Counted from the first letter of the stretch, positions 23,489 to 39,052 are shown. The stretch: 64,000 nt of DNA from Pseudomonas pseudonitroreducens (GCF_021603645.1 NZ_BQHJ01000007.1:310001-374000), one strand, 5' to 3'. Notes: generated by a model not told the origin, from the letters alone. Made by a program: numbers and translations.

Positions 23489-24736
23489 TCAGAAATTGCC
23501 CTGGACCCAGCGTTTGAGCTTTTCCAGTACCGGTGTCTTGGGTTCGTCGCTGCTGAAGCTGCTGCCGGACATCGAGATGCCGTCGGATTGCTTTTGCAGT
23601 CCGTACAGGAGCAGCCCCACACCGGTGGAATAGATTGGATTGCGCACGACGTCGGCCAGTCCCTTGACGCTGTGAGGCACACCCAGGCGTACCGGCATGT
23701 GGAAGATTTCCTCGGCCAGTTCGACGGCACCTTCCATCTTGGCGGTGCCACCGGTCATGACGATCCCGGCTGGAATCAGGTCCTCGTAGCCGCTGCGACG
23801 CAGCTCGGCCTGAACCAGGGTGAACAACTCGTCGTAGCGAGGCTCGACCACTTCGGCAAGCGCCTGGCGCGACAGTTCCCGCGGCGGACGATCTCCGACG
23901 CTGGGCACCTTGATGGTTTCGCCGGGGCCGGCCAGTTTGGCCAGCGCACAGGCATAGCGAATCTTGATTTCCTCAGCGTACTGAGTCGGGGTGCGCAGCG
24001 CCATGGCGATGTCGTTGGTGACCTGATCGCCGGCGATCGGGATGACCGCCGTATGGCGGATGGCGCCTTCGGTGAAGATGGCGATGTCGGTGGTACCGCC
24101 GCCGATGTCCACCAGGCACACGCCCAGCTCCTTTTCGTCCTCGGTGAGCACGGAGTAGGCCGAAGCCAGCTGCTCGAGGATGATGTCGTCCACTTCCAGG
24201 CCGCAGCGGCGCACGCACTTCTCGATGTTCTGCGCGGCGTTAACCGCGCAGGTCACCACGTGCACCTTGGCTTCCAGGCGTACGCCGGACATGCCCAGCG
24301 GCTCGCGAACGCCTTCCTGGTTATCGATCACATAGTCCTGCGCCAGGGTGTGCAGCACACGCTGGTCAGCCGGGATGGCCACGGCCTGGGCCGCGTCCAG
24401 CACGCGCTCGATGTCCGCACCGCTCACTTCGCGGTCGCGGATCGCCACGATGCCGTGGGAATTCAGGCTGCGGATATGGTTGCCGGCGATGCCGACGAAG
24501 GCCGAGTGGATACGGCAGCCCGCCATCTGCTGGGCTTCATCGATGGCGCGCTGGATCGATTGCACGGTGGACTCGATGTTCACCACCACGCCTTTCTTCA
24601 GGCCGCGCGACGGGTGCGTCCCGATGCCGACGATTTCCAGCTTGCCATCGGCCGCCACCTCGCCCACCAGCGCCACCACCTTGGAGGTGCCGATGTCCAG
24701 GCCGACGACCATTTTGCCGCTCTGCACGCTTGCCAT
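23489..24736 (-). CDS. ftsA: Cell division protein FtsA
   Basis: FtsA is the actin-like protein that tethers FtsZ to the inner membrane. The 415-residue protein has the actin-fold phosphate loops (VVGLDIGTSKV at the N-terminus and LVDIGGGTTDIAIFTEG) and the 1C subdomain between them. The C-terminal amphipathic membrane-targeting helix is visible (VLEKLKRWVQGNF). It is 21 nt after ftsQ in the dcw cluster. Confidence 0.99.
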   Translation of the reverse strand: MASVQSGKMVVGLDIGTSKVVALVGEVAADGKLEIVGIGTHPSRGLKKGVVVNIESTVQSIQRAIDEAQQMAGCRIHSAFVGIAGNHIRSLNSHGIVAIRDREVSGADIERVLDAAQAVAIPADQRVLHTLAQDYVIDNQEGVREPLGMSGVRLEAKVHVVTCAVNAAQNIEKCVRRCGLEVDDIILEQLASAYSVLTEDEKELGVCLVDIGGGTTDIAIFTEGAIRHTAVIPIAGDQVTNDIAMALRTPTQYAEEIKIRYACALAKLAGPGETIKVPSVGDRPPRELSRQALAEVVEPRYDELFTLVQAELRRSGYEDLIPAGIVMTGGTAKMEGAVELAEEIFHMPVRLGVPHSVKGLADVVRNPIYSTGVGLLLYGLQKQSDGISMSGSSFSSDEPKTPVLEKLKRWVQGNF

Positions 24737-24757
24737 GTTTATAGAATTCTCCTCAAC

Positions 24758-25621
24758 TCACTGCGCGGCGGTGGTCTGAGCCACCGTCGCTTCCGGCACC
24801 GGATCACGCCACGCCACGGCCAGGCCGTTGGGATAGCGCATGTCGATGCGGGCAATTTTCGTAATCTGGTCTTTCAGCGCCTTGTCGTAGATGGTCACGA
24901 ACCGGCGAATCTGTTCTACCGCGTGATCGCGGCCCAGCATGATCTCCACGCCCTGGGCAGTGCCCAGGGTCCAGGCGCCACGCGAGCTCATGTCCAGGCT
25001 GGCAATGGTGAAGCCCAGCGGACGGAGCATCTGGCTGAGAATCTGGTACTGCTGCATCACTTGCTGCTGAGCGCGCTGCGGGCCGGAAAGGCGCGGCAGG
25101 TGCTCGTAGTTGGCCACTTCCCGCGGTGCAAAAGCCTGACCCTGATTGTTCAGCAAGGCTTCGTCACCCCAACGGGCGATGGGCAATTGCTCGTCCAGGC
25201 GAATAACCACCTGGTCAGGCCATACGCGGCGCACCTCGGCATGGGCGATCCAGGGCATCTGCTCCAGTTCCTGGCGCATACCGGCCAGGTCGATGGTGAA
25301 GAAGCTGGCCGAGACGTAGGGGCTGATCCGCTGCTGCACCGCTGCCTGGCTGATGTAGCTGAGGTCGCCCTCCACGCTGATCTTGGCGATCGGCCGGTCC
25401 GCATAAGGCAGCACGTATTGCGCGCCGTAGTAGGCACCGCCGCCGAGCACGCCCAGCACCAGAGGCCACAGCAGCACCTTCAGGAAACCGAAGCTGGGCT
25501 TGGGCATGCGGGCGCTGAGCGGCTCCTTGGCCACCAGACGGCTGGCGCCGCGCGGCACCGGCTTGCGTGCTGGGGCACGGCCGATTCCGGGATTCTGGTG
25601 ACGAAGCTGCGCGCCGTTCAT
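24758..25621 (-). CDS. ftsQ: Cell division protein FtsQ
   Basis: FtsQ is a bitopic inner-membrane protein that, with FtsB and FtsL, links early and late division proteins. The 287-residue chain has an Arg/Pro-rich cytoplasmic N-terminus and one transmembrane helix (about 48-68, [18 protein letters not shown]). A periplasmic POTRA domain ([18 protein letters not shown]) and the beta domain follow. It starts 3 nt after ddlB. Confidence 0.97.
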   Translation of the reverse strand: MNGAQLRHQNPGIGRAPARKPVPRGASRLVAKEPLSARMPKPSFGFLKVLLWPLVLGVLGGGAYYGAQYVLPYADRPIAKISVEGDLSYISQAAVQQRISPYVSASFFTIDLAGMRQELEQMPWIAHAEVRRVWPDQVVIRLDEQLPIARWGDEALLNNQGQAFAPREVANYEHLPRLSGPQRAQQQVMQQYQILSQMLRPLGFTIASLDMSSRGAWTLGTAQGVEIMLGRDHAVEQIRRFVTIYDKALKDQITKIARIDMRYPNGLAVAWRDPVPEATVAQTTAAQ

Positions 25622-25624
25622 GAC

Positions 25625-28015
<2,391 letters not shown>

Positions 28016-28023
<8 letters not shown>

Positions 28024-29089
28024 GGGCCACCTCCAGGCAGGCATCGACTACCGTGCGGGTAGCCTCGGGCTTGGCCAGGCTACGAGCGCGAGCGGCCATG
28101 CGGGTCAGGGAGTCGGGATGCATCAGTACCTCGGACAACTGCGCGGCCAGATCGGCGGCGCTGGTAGATTTCTGTGGCAGCAGGTGGGCCGCGCCCTCCC
28201 GCACCAGGAATTCGGCATTCTTGGTCTGGTGATCGTCAATCGCGTGGGGCAACGGCACCAGGAAGGACGGCAGACCGGCGGCGGTCAGCTCGCTGACGGT
28301 CAGCGCACCCGCGCGGCAGATCACCAGATCGGCCCAGACGTAGGCGGCGGCCATGTCTGCGATGAACGGAGCTACGTCCGCTTCGACCCCGGCAGCGCGA
28401 TAACGCTCCGCCGTAATTTCGTCATGCTGACGACCGGCCTGATGGCGAATGGCCGGGCGAATCTCGGCCGACACCTGCGCCAGCGCCTCGGGCAGCAGCT
28501 TGTTCAGCGGCTCGGCGCCCAGGCTGCCGCCCAGCACCAGCAGGTTGACGCGACGGCCTTGCAACGGCGCGCGGGCGCCCTCCTCCAGGAACAACTCGAC
28601 ACGCACCGGGTTGCCGGTGGTCAGGCGCTTGGCGCTGCTGTCGAAGGTATCCGGGAAAGCTTCGCAGACACGCTTGGCCAGCGGCGCGAGGCTGCGGTTG
28701 GCGGTGCCGGCAACGGCGTTCTGTTCATGGATCACCAGCGGCACGCCAGACAGCTTGGCAGCCAGGCCACCCGGGCCGGTGACATAGCCGCCAAGGCCGA
28801 GCACGCAGACCGGCTTGAGCTGGCGTACCACGCCCAGTGCCTGGAACAACGACTTGAGCAGATCGAACGGTGCGCGCAGCAGCGACTTGATGCCCTTGCC
28901 GCGCAGGCCACTGACGTTGATCAGGTGCAGCGGCAGGCCGGCCTTGGGTACCAGGTCGTTCTCGATGCCGCGCGGGGTGCCCAGCCAGTGCACGCTGTAA
29001 CCGCGCGCCTGGAACTCACGGGCGCAGGCCAGGGCCGGGAACACATGTCCGCCGGTACCGCCCGCCATGATCAGGACGTTACCTTTCAT
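28016..29089 (-). CDS. murG: Lipid II synthase MurG
   Basis: MurG transfers GlcNAc from UDP-GlcNAc to lipid I on the inner face of the membrane. The 357-residue GT-B glycosyltransferase begins [20 protein letters not shown], with the glycine-rich acceptor loop. The donor site segment [20 protein letters not shown] lies near residue 260. ATG 29089 has GAGGA 8 nt upstream and overlaps the ftsW end by 11 nt. Confidence 0.98.
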
Positions 29090-30278
29090 CGGCAAAGTCC
29101 TCTTCGCTGAATTCATATTCCTCGCTGCCCATCACGGTGCGGCGTTCCCATTCAATGCGCAGGAGCATCCCCAGGCAGGCACAGCAGATCACCAGCGAGC
29201 TGCCGCCGTAACTGAGGAACGGCAGGGTCAGACCCTTGGTTGGCAGCAGCCCGACGTTCACCCCCACGTTGATCAGAAACTGGCCGATCCACAGGAAAGC
29301 CAGGCCATAGGCGACGTAGGCGGAGAAGTACTGTTTCGACTGCTCGGCCCAGATACCGATGTACAGCGCGCGCAGGCTGACGAAGACGAACAGGCCGACG
29401 GTGGCCATGGCGCCAACGATGCCCAGTTCCTCGGCGAGCACGGCGAACACGAAGTCGGTGTGCGCTTCGGGCAGGTAGAACTGCTTCTGAATGCTGTTGC
29501 CCAGGCCCATGCCGGTCCAGCCACCACGACCGAAGGCGATCAGCGCCTGGCTGAGCTGGTAGCCCGCGCCGAACTGGTCGGCCCAGGGATCGGTAAAGTT
29601 GGTCAGGCGCGCCATCCGGTAAGGCTGGGTCTGGATCAGCAGCACCACGGCGCCAACGGCCAGCGCCACCATGAGACCGAAGCGGAACAGGCCCACGCCG
29701 CCGAGGAACAGCATCGCCGCAGCGGCGCCCATCATTACCACGGTGGCGCCGAAGTCCGGCTCACGCAGCAGCAGGCCGGCCATGGGCAGCAGCACCACGA
29801 ACGGCTTGAAGAAGCCCAGCCAGCTCTCGCGTACTTCTTCCTGGCGGCGCACCAGGTAACCGGCCATAAAGATCACCACGAAGACTTTGGCGATCTCCGA
29901 GGGCTGAATGTTGAACAGGCCGAAGCCGATCCAGCGCATGGAGCCGTTCACCTCGCGGCCGATGCCGGGGGTGATCACCATCACCAGCAGCACGAAGGCC
30001 ACGGCCAGCAGCTTCCAGCCCCAGCGCTGCCAGGTCTCCATGGGCACCATCATGGTCACGCCGCAGGCGACGAAGCCGATGGCCAGGTAGATCAGGTGGC
30101 GGACCGAGAAGTACAGCGGGTTGCCGGACTGCGCCGCGGCGACTTCGGAGGATGCCGAAGTGACCATCACCAACCCCAGGCCGAGCAGCGCCAGGCAACC
30201 CGCCAGCAACGGGAAGTCGATATCGATGCCGTTGCGGCTGATCAGCGGGGACGGGTACGGGCGCAGGAAGGAGAACAT
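29079..30278 (-). CDS. ftsW: Septal peptidoglycan polymerase FtsW
   Basis: FtsW is the SEDS-family glycosyltransferase that polymerises lipid II at the septum together with FtsI. The 399-residue protein has about ten transmembrane helices and the SEDS signatures LPEAHTDFVFAVLAEELG and LPFLSYGGSSL. An N-terminal cytoplasmic stretch comes before the first helix. Its start shares one base with the murD stop codon. Confidence 0.97.
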   Translation of the reverse strand: MFSFLRPYPSPLISRNGIDIDFPLLAGCLALLGLGLVMVTSASSEVAAAQSGNPLYFSVRHLIYLAIGFVACGVTMMVPMETWQRWGWKLLAVAFVLLVMVITPGIGREVNGSMRWIGFGLFNIQPSEIAKVFVVIFMAGYLVRRQEEVRESWLGFFKPFVVLLPMAGLLLREPDFGATVVMMGAAAAMLFLGGVGLFRFGLMVALAVGAVVLLIQTQPYRMARLTNFTDPWADQFGAGYQLSQALIAFGRGGWTGMGLGNSIQKQFYLPEAHTDFVFAVLAEELGIVGAMATVGLFVFVSLRALYIGIWAEQSKQYFSAYVAYGLAFLWIGQFLINVGVNVGLLPTKGLTLPFLSYGGSSLVICCACLGMLLRIEWERRTVMGSEEYEFSEEDFADER

Positions 30279-31624
30279 CAGGCGAGCTCCTCCACGGCCT
30301 TGGCGAACAGGCGTCCGCGTTCTTCGTAGTTCTTGAACATGTCCAGGCTGGCGCAGGCCGGCGACAGCAGCACAGCGTCCCCCGGCAGGGCCAGGTCGGC
30401 GGCGTGCTCGACAGCCTCTTCGAGGGTATTCACACGAACCTTGGGCACGGCATTGCCGATGGCGGCCCCCACCAGCTCGGCATCCCGCCCCAGCAGCACG
30501 ACGGCACGGCAGTGCTGGGCAACGGGGCCACGCAGGTCATGGAAGTCGGCGCCCTTGCCGTCGCCACCGGCGATCAGCAGCAGCTTGCCATCGATATCGG
30601 CGCCCAGGCCTTCGATGGCAGCCAGGGCGGCACCGACGTTGGTGGCCTTGGAGTCGTCGTAGAAATTCACGCCATTGCGCTCGCGCACCCATTGGCAGCG
30701 GTGGGCAAGACCGGCGAATTCGCGCAGCGTCTGCAGCATCGGTTCGAACGGCAGGCCAACGGCGTGCCCCAGCGCCAGCGCCGCCAGGGCATTGGACTGG
30801 TTGTGCGCGCCACGGATCTTCAGTTCGCGGGCCGGCATCAGCTTGTCGAACTGGAAGGCCAGCCACTTCTCACCGCCTTCCTCGATCAGGCCGAAGGCCT
30901 TGAAGTCCGGCTTGTTGATGCCGAAGGTCCAGCACGGCACGTTGTCAGCGATCAGCGGACGACTCAGTGCATCGGCGCGGTTCACCACGACCTGCTTCGC
31001 GCCGCGGAAGATGCGGTGCTTGGCCAGGTGGTAGTCGGCCATGCCGTCATAGCGGTCCATGTGGTCTTCGCTGACGTTCAGGCAGGTAGCGACCTCGGCG
31101 TTGAGGCGCTCGCAGGTCTCCAGCTGGAAGCTGGACAGCTCCACCACGTACAGCTCGACGTCGTCGGCCAGCAGATCCAGCGCCGGCGTGCCAAGGTTGC
31201 CGCCGACGGCGACGCGCTTGCCTGCGGCCTTGGCCATGTCGCCCACCAGAGTAGTGACGGTGCTCTTGGCGTTGGAACCCGTGATGGCGACGATCGGCGC
31301 CTTCGCGTGGCGCGCGAACAGGTCGACATCGCCGGACAGGCGTACGCCACGCGCAGCCGCTTCCACCAGCGCAGGCACGCGCAGCGACAGGCCGGGGCTC
31401 ACGTAGAGCTCCTGGGCACGGCAGAGGAAATCGGCATCGAGGTCACCGCAGCGCACCTCGACCTGCGGATACTGCTCGCGCAGGGTCGCCAGCTCCGGCG
31501 GATTCGCGCGCGTATCAGCCACGGCAAACGGCACGCCCTGGCGCGCCAGGTAGCGCACCAGGGACATGCCGCTCTTGCCGAGGCCGACAACGATGCGGAA
31601 TTGGTCGGAAGCGATCAGGCTCAT
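30278..31624 (-). CDS. murD: UDP-N-acetylmuramoyl-L-alanine--D-glutamate ligase
   Basis: MurD adds D-Glu to UDP-MurNAc-L-Ala. The 448-residue Mur ligase has the N-terminal Rossmann-type segment IVVGLGKSGMSLVRYL, the ATP loop AITGSNAKSTVTTLV, and the C-terminal domain motif INFYDDSKATNVGAAL. A 13-nt gap separates it from mraY upstream. Confidence 0.98.
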   Translation of the reverse strand: MSLIASDQFRIVVGLGKSGMSLVRYLARQGVPFAVADTRANPPELATLREQYPQVEVRCGDLDADFLCRAQELYVSPGLSLRVPALVEAAARGVRLSGDVDLFARHAKAPIVAITGSNAKSTVTTLVGDMAKAAGKRVAVGGNLGTPALDLLADDVELYVVELSSFQLETCERLNAEVATCLNVSEDHMDRYDGMADYHLAKHRIFRGAKQVVVNRADALSRPLIADNVPCWTFGINKPDFKAFGLIEEGGEKWLAFQFDKLMPARELKIRGAHNQSNALAALALGHAVGLPFEPMLQTLREFAGLAHRCQWVRERNGVNFYDDSKATNVGAALAAIEGLGADIDGKLLLIAGGDGKGADFHDLRGPVAQHCRAVVLLGRDAELVGAAIGNAVPKVRVNTLEEAVEHAADLALPGDAVLLSPACASLDMFKNYEERGRLFAKAVEELA

Positions 31625-31637
31625 GCTCGATCAGTCC

Positions 31638-32720
31638 TCAACGCAGTTTCAACGTGGCCAGGCCGATCAGCACGAGAATTACCGTGATGATCCAGAAGCG
31701 CACGATCACGCGCGGCTCAGGCCAGCCCTTGAGTTCGAAGTGGTGGTGGATCGGTGCCATGCGGAACACGCGCTTGCCGGTCAGCTTGAAGGAGGCGACC
31801 TGGATCACCACCGACAGGGTTTCCATGACGAACACGCCGCCCATGATGAACAGCACGATTTCCTGGCGGACGATCACCGCGATGGTGCCCAGCGCGGCGC
31901 CGAGCGCCAGCGCGCCGACGTCACCCATGAAGACCTGCGCCGGGTAGGTGTTGAACCAGAGGAAGCCCAGCCCGGCGCCGACGATGGCGCCGCAGAAGAT
32001 GATCAGCTCGCCCGCGCCGGGAACACTCGGGATGAACAGGTACTCGGCGAATTTGATGTTGCCCGACAGGTAGCAGAAGATCCCCAGCGCGCCGCCGACC
32101 ATCACGGTGGGCATGATCGCCAGGCCGTCGAGGCCGTCGGTCAGGTTTACCGCGTTGCTGGAGCCGACGATCACGAAGTAGGTCAGCACCACGAAGAAGA
32201 TGCCCAGCGGGATCTCGACGTTCTTCAGCATCGGTACGATCAGGGTGGTTTCGACCGGCGTCTCGGCAGTCATATAAAGGAAGATCGCCGCGCCCAGGCC
32301 GAATACCGACTGCCAGAAGTACTTCCAGCGGCTCGGCAGGCCACGGGAGTTCTTCTCGATCACCTTGCGGTAGTCATCCACCCAGCCGATGGCACCGAAC
32401 AGCAGGGTCACGGCCAGCACGACCCAGACGTAGCGGTTCGACCAGTCGGACCACAGCAGCGTGCTGATGCCGATGGCGGTGAGGATCAGCGCGCCGCCCA
32501 TGGTTGGCGTGCCCTTCTTGGACAAGTGCGATTGCGGGCCATCGTTGCGCACAGCCTGGCCGATCTGGCGGATCTGCAGGGTGCGGATCATCCACGGGCC
32601 CAGCCAGAGCGACAGGGCGAGCGCGGTCAGCACGCTGAGGATGCCGCGCAGGGTCAGGTACTGGAAGACGCCGAAGCCCTTATAGAACTGTTGCAGGTAC
32701 TCGGCGAGCAGCAGCAGCAT
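31638..32720 (-). CDS. mraY: Phospho-MurNAc-pentapeptide translocase MraY
   Basis: MraY makes lipid I by moving phospho-MurNAc-pentapeptide onto undecaprenyl phosphate. The 360-residue protein has about ten transmembrane helices. The catalytic segments are [11 protein letters not shown]-like ([13 protein letters not shown], with the Asp pair), [13 protein letters not shown], and the HHHFE motif near residue 324. Its ATG follows the murF stop codon with no gap. Confidence 0.98.
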   Translation of the reverse strand: MLLLLAEYLQQFYKGFGVFQYLTLRGILSVLTALALSLWLGPWMIRTLQIRQIGQAVRNDGPQSHLSKKGTPTMGGALILTAIGISTLLWSDWSNRYVWVVLAVTLLFGAIGWVDDYRKVIEKNSRGLPSRWKYFWQSVFGLGAAIFLYMTAETPVETTLIVPMLKNVEIPLGIFFVVLTYFVIVGSSNAVNLTDGLDGLAIMPTVMVGGALGIFCYLSGNIKFAEYLFIPSVPGAGELIIFCGAIVGAGLGFLWFNTYPAQVFMGDVGALALGAALGTIAVIVRQEIVLFIMGGVFVMETLSVVIQVASFKLTGKRVFRMAPIHHHFELKGWPEPRVIVRFWIITVILVLIGLATLKLR

Positions 32721-34085
32721 TTAGTGAATCTCCTCGGAGGAACCACACAACGCCGCGACGACCTTGTCCATCGCCGCGCTGCGGGAACCCTTGATCAAAA
32801 TGGTGGTTGTCGAAGCTTCTTCGGCCAGGGCATGGATCAGGCTGGCCTGATCGGCGAAGTGCCGGCCCGCGGAACCGAACGCCTGCACGGCGTGGCTCAT
32901 CAGTGGACCGACTGCATACAGGGCAGCGACTTTGCCAATGGCGTAGGTTCCCACTTCGCGGTGGGAAGATTCCGCCCAGGCACCCAGCTCGCCCATGTCC
33001 CCGAGGACCAGGACGGTCCGGCCGGAAAAGCCCGCGAGTATATCAATCGCCGCGCAGATTGAAGCCGGGTTGGCGTTGTAGCTGTCGTCGATCACACGCA
33101 TGCCATTCGTCGCCAGCTGGGCTGCGGCGCGCCCCTTGACCGGCTGCAGGTTCTGCAGGCCGGAAACGATCCCGACCAGCGGCACGCCAAGGGCGTGAGC
33201 GGCTGCAGCGGCGGCCAGCGCATTCGTGACGTTGTGCTCACCCAGCAGATTCAGCTGAACGGCAGCCTCGCCGGCAGGGCCCTGCAGGGTGAATCCCGGG
33301 CAACCACGGGCGTCACGCTTTAGGTCGCTGGCGTGGAAGTCGGCGCGGGCATCGTGCAGACCGAAACTGGAGACGCGGCGGCCGGCAGCGCGGGCCTGCC
33401 AGGTATCGAAGGCCTTGTCGTCGCGGTTGAGGATGGCCACGCCATCGGCGGCCAGTCCTTCGAGAATCTCGCCCTTGGCCAGGACAATCTTGTCCTGGCC
33501 GCCGAACTCACCCACGTGGGCGGTACCGGCGTTGGTGATGATGGCGACCTGCGGGCGGGTCAGCGCGACGGTGTAGGCGATCTCGCCGACACGGTTGGCG
33601 CCCAGCTCGATGACCGCGCTTTTGTGCTCCGGGGCCAGCTGCAACAGGGTCAGCGGAGCGCCGAGGTCATTGTTCAGGTTGCCACGGGTCGCCAGGACAT
33701 CGCCCTGGGTCCGCAGGATGCTGGCAAGCATCTCCTTCACGGTGGTCTTGCCACTGGAACCGGTGACGGCGGCGACACGCCCGGTAAAGGCGGCACGGTT
33801 CAACGCGCCAAGCTGACCCAGCGCGATACGGGTATCTTCCACGACCAGCTGCGGCAGCGGCGCACCTGCAACTTCACGCTCGACCAGAGCGGCAACCGCG
33901 CCCTTGGCAGCGACGTCAGCCAGGTAGTCATGGCCGTCGAAGCGCGGGCCGGTCAGGGCAATGAACAGTTGGCCGGGCGCGATGGCGCGGCTGTCGGTGC
34001 TCACGGCAGCGAACGTGACATCGGCACCGACCACACGGCCTTGCAGCGCGCCAGCGACTTCGTTGAGCGACAGGGGCTTAAGCAC
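32721..34085 (-). CDS. murF: UDP-MurNAc-tripeptide--D-Ala-D-Ala ligase
   Basis: MurF adds D-Ala-D-Ala to complete the pentapeptide precursor. The 454-residue protein has the ATP loop AAVTGSSGKTTVKEML near residue 105 and the C-terminal RVIDDSYNANPASI motif. It overlaps the murE end by 8 nt and is followed directly by mraY. Confidence 0.97.
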   Translation of the reverse strand: MLKPLSLNEVAGALQGRVVGADVTFAAVSTDSRAIAPGQLFIALTGPRFDGHDYLADVAAKGAVAALVEREVAGAPLPQLVVEDTRIALGQLGALNRAAFTGRVAAVTGSSGKTTVKEMLASILRTQGDVLATRGNLNNDLGAPLTLLQLAPEHKSAVIELGANRVGEIAYTVALTRPQVAIITNAGTAHVGEFGGQDKIVLAKGEILEGLAADGVAILNRDDKAFDTWQARAAGRRVSSFGLHDARADFHASDLKRDARGCPGFTLQGPAGEAAVQLNLLGEHNVTNALAAAAAAHALGVPLVGIVSGLQNLQPVKGRAAAQLATNGMRVIDDSYNANPASICAAIDILAGFSGRTVLVLGDMGELGAWAESSHREVGTYAIGKVAALYAVGPLMSHAVQAFGSAGRHFADQASLIHALAEEASTTTILIKGSRSAAMDKVVAALCGSSEEIH

Positions 34086-35540
34086 GCTTCACCTCCCAGG
34101 CAGCCAGCGCCTTGGCGGCTTGATCCAGATCGGAGAACGGATGGCGTACGCCGTCGATCTCCTGGTAATCCTCGTGTCCCTTGCCAGCCAGCAGCACGAC
34201 GTCATCGGCGCCGGCAGAGTCGATCAGGCGGGCGATCGCCTCACCCCGACCGGGGACGAACTCGACCACTTCGGGCTTGGCAAAGCCGGCACGGATGTCG
34301 GCGATGATCGCCTCGCTCTTCTCGGTGCGCGGGTTGTCGTCAGTGACCAGCACACGATCGGCGTGCTGCTCAGCGATCTGCGCCATGATCGGGCGCTTGC
34401 CACTGTCGCGATCGCCACCGCAGCCGAACAAGCAGAGCAGCCGACCATGTACGTGCGGACGCAGGGCCAGCAGGACTTTCTCCAGCGCATCCGGGGTGTG
34501 GGCATAGTCCACGACCACCAGCGGCTTGTCGCCGCCGCCCAGGCGTTGCATGCGACCGATGGGGCCTTCCAGCTGCGGGAGCACCTTGAGTACGTCGCCC
34601 AGGGGGTAGTCCAGGCCCAGCAGCGCGCCGACCACGGCCAGCAGGTTGCTCAGATTGAATCTGCCCAGCAGCGAGCTGCGCAGCAGGCCTTCGCCCTGTG
34701 GGGTGACGATCTGCGCCTGCACGCCCGCATCGCTGAAGATGGCTTCGCGGCAATAGATGTAGGCCGACGGGTCGCTCAGGCTGTAACCGATCAGGCGCGA
34801 CTCACGAGCCTCGGCAGCCAGTTGGCGGCCGAAGTCGTCGTCCAGGTTGATCACCCGGCAGCGCAGCCCCTGCCAGGCGAACAGCCTGGCCTTGGCGGCG
34901 CCATAGGCTTCCATCGAGCCGTGGTAGTCCAGATGGTCGCGGGACAGGTTGGTGAACACCGCCACGTCGAAGCCCAGCGCCGCGACGCGGCCCTGCTCGA
35001 GGCCGTGGGACGACACTTCCATGGCCACGGCTCTGGCGCCGGCCTGCTTCAGGCGTGCCAGGGTGGCCTGCACCGCGAGCGGGTCAGGCGTGGTGTGGCG
35101 GCCGCTTTCCAGCGCGCCGTAGAAACCGGTGCCGAGGGTGCCGACGATGCCGCAACGCTCGCCGAGCAGGTCCAGCGCCTGGGCCACCAACTGGCTGACA
35201 CTGGTCTTGCCGTTGGTGCCGGTCACGCCAACCAGATCGACACCACGGCTCGGCTCGCCATAGAAGCGCCCGGCAATCGCGGACAACTGTTTGGCGAGGC
35301 CCTTGATGGCGATCATCGGTACATCGCTGGGCGGCAGATCGATCGCGCCTTCAGCCTCATAGGCGACGGCGGCAGCGCCCAGGGAAAGCGCAGCGGCGAT
35401 GTGCGCACGGCCATCCTGGCGACCACCCGGCACGGCCAGGAACAGGTCGCCCGGCTTGACCGTACGGCTATCCAGGGTCAGTTCGCGAATCAGTTCGCCG
35501 CTTTCCGCCTGGGGCAGCAGTTGGTTCAGGCTCATCGGCA

Positions 35541-35541
<1 letters not shown>
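34078..35541 (-). CDS. murE: UDP-MurNAc-L-Ala-D-Glu--meso-DAP ligase
   Basis: MurE adds meso-diaminopimelate to the stem peptide. The 487-residue protein has the ATP loop VGVTGTNGKTSVSQLV and the VVDYAHTPDALEKVL motif. The sequence TDDNPRTEKSEAI in the C-terminal domain contains the DNPR motif that selects DAP over lysine. Its start shares one base with the ftsI stop codon. Confidence 0.98.
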
Positions 35542-37578
<2,037 letters not shown>

Positions 37579-37582
<4 letters not shown>

Positions 37583-38520
37583 CTCAGCTTCTCCGCGATG
37601 CGCATGACCGCGCTGCGCGAGCGCGGGTTGGCCTTGAGCTCTGCCTCGGAGGCGTAGACCGGCTTGCCGATCAGCTTCATGCGCGGCTCGAAGGGCTTGA
37701 CCTGGATCGGCAGGTTGCGCGGCAGGTTGTCCGCCTCGCCCTTCACCTGCTTGCGCATGAACTGCTTGACGATGCGGTCTTCCAGCGAGTGGAAGCTGAT
37801 CACCACCAGACGACCACCCACGGCCAGGCCTTCCAGCGCAGCTTCAAGGCCGCGCTCCAGATCGCCCAGTTCGTTGTTGATGAAGATGCGCAGGCCCTGG
37901 AAGGCACGAGTTGCCGGATTCTTGCCCTTCTCCCAGGCCGGATTGGCCTCGGTGACCACGGCCGCCAGGTCGGCAGTGCGCTCGAACGGTTTTTCCGCAC
38001 GGCGCTGCACGATGGCACGAGCCATGCGCTTGGCGAAGCGCTCTTCGCCGTAATCCTTGAACACGCGGGCAATCTCGTCTTCCGCAGCCGTCGCAATCCA
38101 CTGCGCAGCGCTGACGCCCTGATCCGGGTTCATCCGCATATCCAGCGGGCCGTCGTTGAGGAAGCTGAAGCCCCGCTCCGGGTCATCGAGTTGCGGCGAG
38201 GAAACTCCCAGGTCCAGCAGAACGCCGTTCACGCTGCCTTGCAGGCCGCGCGCAGAGAACTCCTCAGCCATCTCGGCGAAGGACCTTTGCACAATGACGA
38301 AGCGGCCGTCTTCGGCCGCCAGTGCTTTTCCCGTCGCGATCGCTTGGGGGTCCTTGTCGAACCCGAGCAGTTGGCCGCCCGGGCCGAGCTTGCCAAGCAA
38401 CGCCCGGCTGTGCCCTCCCCTGCCGAAGGTGCCGTCCACATAGCGGCCGCCCTCCAGGGGGGCCAGCGCTTCGACGGCCTCCTCGAGCAGAACGGTGATG
38501 TGTTGGAAGGTACTGGTCAC
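37579..38520 (-). CDS. rsmH: 16S rRNA m4C1402 methyltransferase
   Basis: RsmH (MraW) methylates N4 of C1402 in 16S rRNA with S-adenosylmethionine. I use GTG 38520, giving 313 residues that start (V)[18 protein letters not shown]. The SAM-binding motif [15 protein letters not shown] is near residue 30 and [20 protein letters not shown] follows near 105. A longer reading to 38628 would overlap mraZ widely and lacks family similarity. Confidence 0.96.
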
Positions 38521-38528
38521 AGGCAGGC

Positions 38529-38984
38529 TCACAGAATAAGGTCGCGCAATTCGTCCGGCAGACCGCCGGGTTCTTTGATGGCTGCGAGGTCGGCCTCGGC
38601 AACCGCATTCCACTTGTCTTCGTCCCACAGCTGGAACTTGTTCAGCTGGCCGACCAGCATGGCTTTCTTGTCCAGGCCGGCGTACTCGCGCAGGCGTGGT
38701 GGAACGAGGAAACGCCCGGCGCTATCGAGCTCCAGGTCAACGGCATTGCCAATCAGCAAACGCTGCAGGCGCCGCGTCTCTTCACGCAGCGAGGGCAGTT
38801 CGCGCAGCTTGGCTTCGATGAGTTCCCATTCAGGGAGGGGGTAGACGGTGAGGCAGGTGTCGACGGCATCGATGGTGACGATGAGCTGGCCATTGCAACG
38901 CGAAACGAGCTCGTCACGATACCGACTCGGCATCGCGAGGCGCCCTTTGGCGTCGAGACTGATGGCGTTAGCTCCGCGAAACAC
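38529..38984 (-). CDS. mraZ: Transcriptional regulator MraZ
   Basis: MraZ is a ring-forming DNA-binding protein that represses its own dcw promoter. The 151-residue protein carries two AbrB-like SpoVT repeats ([23 protein letters not shown] and the second around [21 protein letters not shown]). It is the first gene of the dcw cluster. Three TGG-type boxes at 10-bp spacing lie just upstream of its ATG, fitting self-control. Confidence 0.98.
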   Translation of the reverse strand: MFRGANAISLDAKGRLAMPSRYRDELVSRCNGQLIVTIDAVDTCLTVYPLPEWELIEAKLRELPSLREETRRLQRLLIGNAVDLELDSAGRFLVPPRLREYAGLDKKAMLVGQLNKFQLWDEDKWNAVAEADLAAIKEPGGLPDELRDLIL

Positions 38985-39026
38985 GTCAGCGCTTCCCCTG
39001 TGGTTGGCTATCCATGCCTGTTGATC

Positions 39027-39052
39027 CCACTTTTACCCACTTCATACCACTT
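39027..39052 (-). promoter_or_regulatory. MraZ operator (three direct repeats)
   Basis: On the minus strand AAGTGG occurs three times at exactly 10-bp spacing (39047-39052, 39037-39042, 39027-39032), and the two copies nearest mraZ read AAGTGGG. E. coli MraZ binds TGGGN repeats at the same 10-bp period between the mra promoter and mraZ. The boxes lie between the -10 hexamer and the mraZ start, over the expected transcription start. Confidence 0.85.
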
